From Penaeus vannamei (taxonomy: Eukaryota > Arthropoda > Malacostraca > Decapoda > Penaeidae), in assembly GCF_042767895.1 (NCBI RefSeq), contig NC_091571.1:19189779-19253778 (forward strand): DNA of 64,000 nucleotides, in the 5' to 3' direction. The notes below the pieces were generated by a model. It did not search any database and was not told the DNA's origin. It saw only the letters and a program-made list of their open reading frames with translations. Within the stretch, counting starts at the first letter, position 1, and each line of letters begins with the position of its first letter. Below, one piece after another: positions 63,549-64,000 of the stretch. The position numbers were made by a program, and so were the translations under genes.

Positions 63549-64000
63549 CCCCCTTATTCATCCCTCAAAGATTTGAAGTGTTCGAAACCCAAGGAAGAAG
63601 CTCGAGAAGAATATTTCAATAGCTTTATTTATACAGTACACATCAAGAACATGGGTTGGCAATAAAGATAGTGTTGAGTTGTTGGCGAGAATCATCTCCA
63701 GCGTGTTTGAGCGCGCCTGCTGGATTACCCTAAATTCGAGACCGGATTCGGGACCAGGGATCGAGTGTCAATGGGACAGGTAGGACACTAGGGTGGAGGA
63801 TTGGTAGGTACAAGGACGGAAGAATGAAAAGGAGAGAAATAAATATAAGCCAAGAGATGGAGATGAAAGAAATTAGTAAGAGATTACCAAAGGAAAGGGA
63901 AAATAGTAGAAAACCAGGAAGAAATTAAAATGCGAGAAAAGTGACAGAAAAGAATAGATCACAAAGTAAAAGAACGAACAAAGATAAACGAAATGAATGA
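63549..64000. other. Purine-rich right end of the window
   Basis: From about 63790 the plus strand is strongly A/G-biased (GGAGAGAAATAAATATAAG, AGAAAAGAATAG). I see no gene or repeat boundary. Confidence 0.5.

Overview
The window is repeat-dominated eukaryotic DNA, most likely from an arthropod and probably a decapod crustacean such as a penaeid shrimp. The evidence is the arthropod-type telomeric pentamer (CCTAA/TTAGG), very abundant ATT/ATC-type low-complexity DNA, and several clades of degraded retrotransposon. The species assignment is inference. I see no intact host gene and no convincing functional RNA gene. Every recognisable protein-coding stretch is transposon-derived or a decayed pseudogene.

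Layout. (1) 1-6978: a poor-quality contig end with distorted homopolymers. It holds two old tRNA-derived SINE copies and, on the minus strand, a badly broken LINE (LINE-1: gag-like ORF1 with zinc knuckles, then endonuclease, reverse transcriptase and RNase H). (2) 6979-7478: a 500-N scaffold gap. (3) 7479-56515: a large satellite domain built from a ~600-bp monomer. Each monomer is a ~90-bp non-repetitive 'box' plus ~500 bp of ATT/ATC/ATG-like sequence. Two subfamilies are visible: A (7479-20752) and B (20753-56515). The array changes orientation three times: within A at 13430/13441 through a near-perfect palindrome, at the A/B border near 20752, and across a transposon island at 32775-40172.

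The satellite domain carries insertions: a tandem tRNA-SINE array (7895-9025); three interstitial telomeric blocks (23450, 24619, 27270); an island made of a Ty3/gypsy integrase-LTR fragment and an APE-type LINE (LINE-2); a nearly full-length RTE-type LINE (LINE-3, 42719-45869) with a 19-bp target-site duplication; and a 2.56-kb non-coding insert bounded by TGTAG...CTACA that looks like a solo LTR (47269-49824). (4) 56516-64000: AT-rich, mostly unannotated flank with a decayed satellite fringe, an ATT/ATC microsatellite (60090-60620), a pseudogene of a widespread uncharacterised family with HEEAD/VFVLL/GCDTV-like motifs (61773-62190), and a fold-back repeat (63378-63548).

There is no operon or pathway here. 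The story is genome architecture: a complex satellite, probably subtelomeric or heterochromatic, with higher-order repeats, inverted blocks and embedded telomere sequence, acting as a sink for retroelements. The best candidates for something undescribed are the two-subfamily 600-bp satellite with its conserved box, the inverted architecture, the clonally duplicated telomeric blocks, and the large LTR-like insert with repeated hairpins that show compensatory changes.
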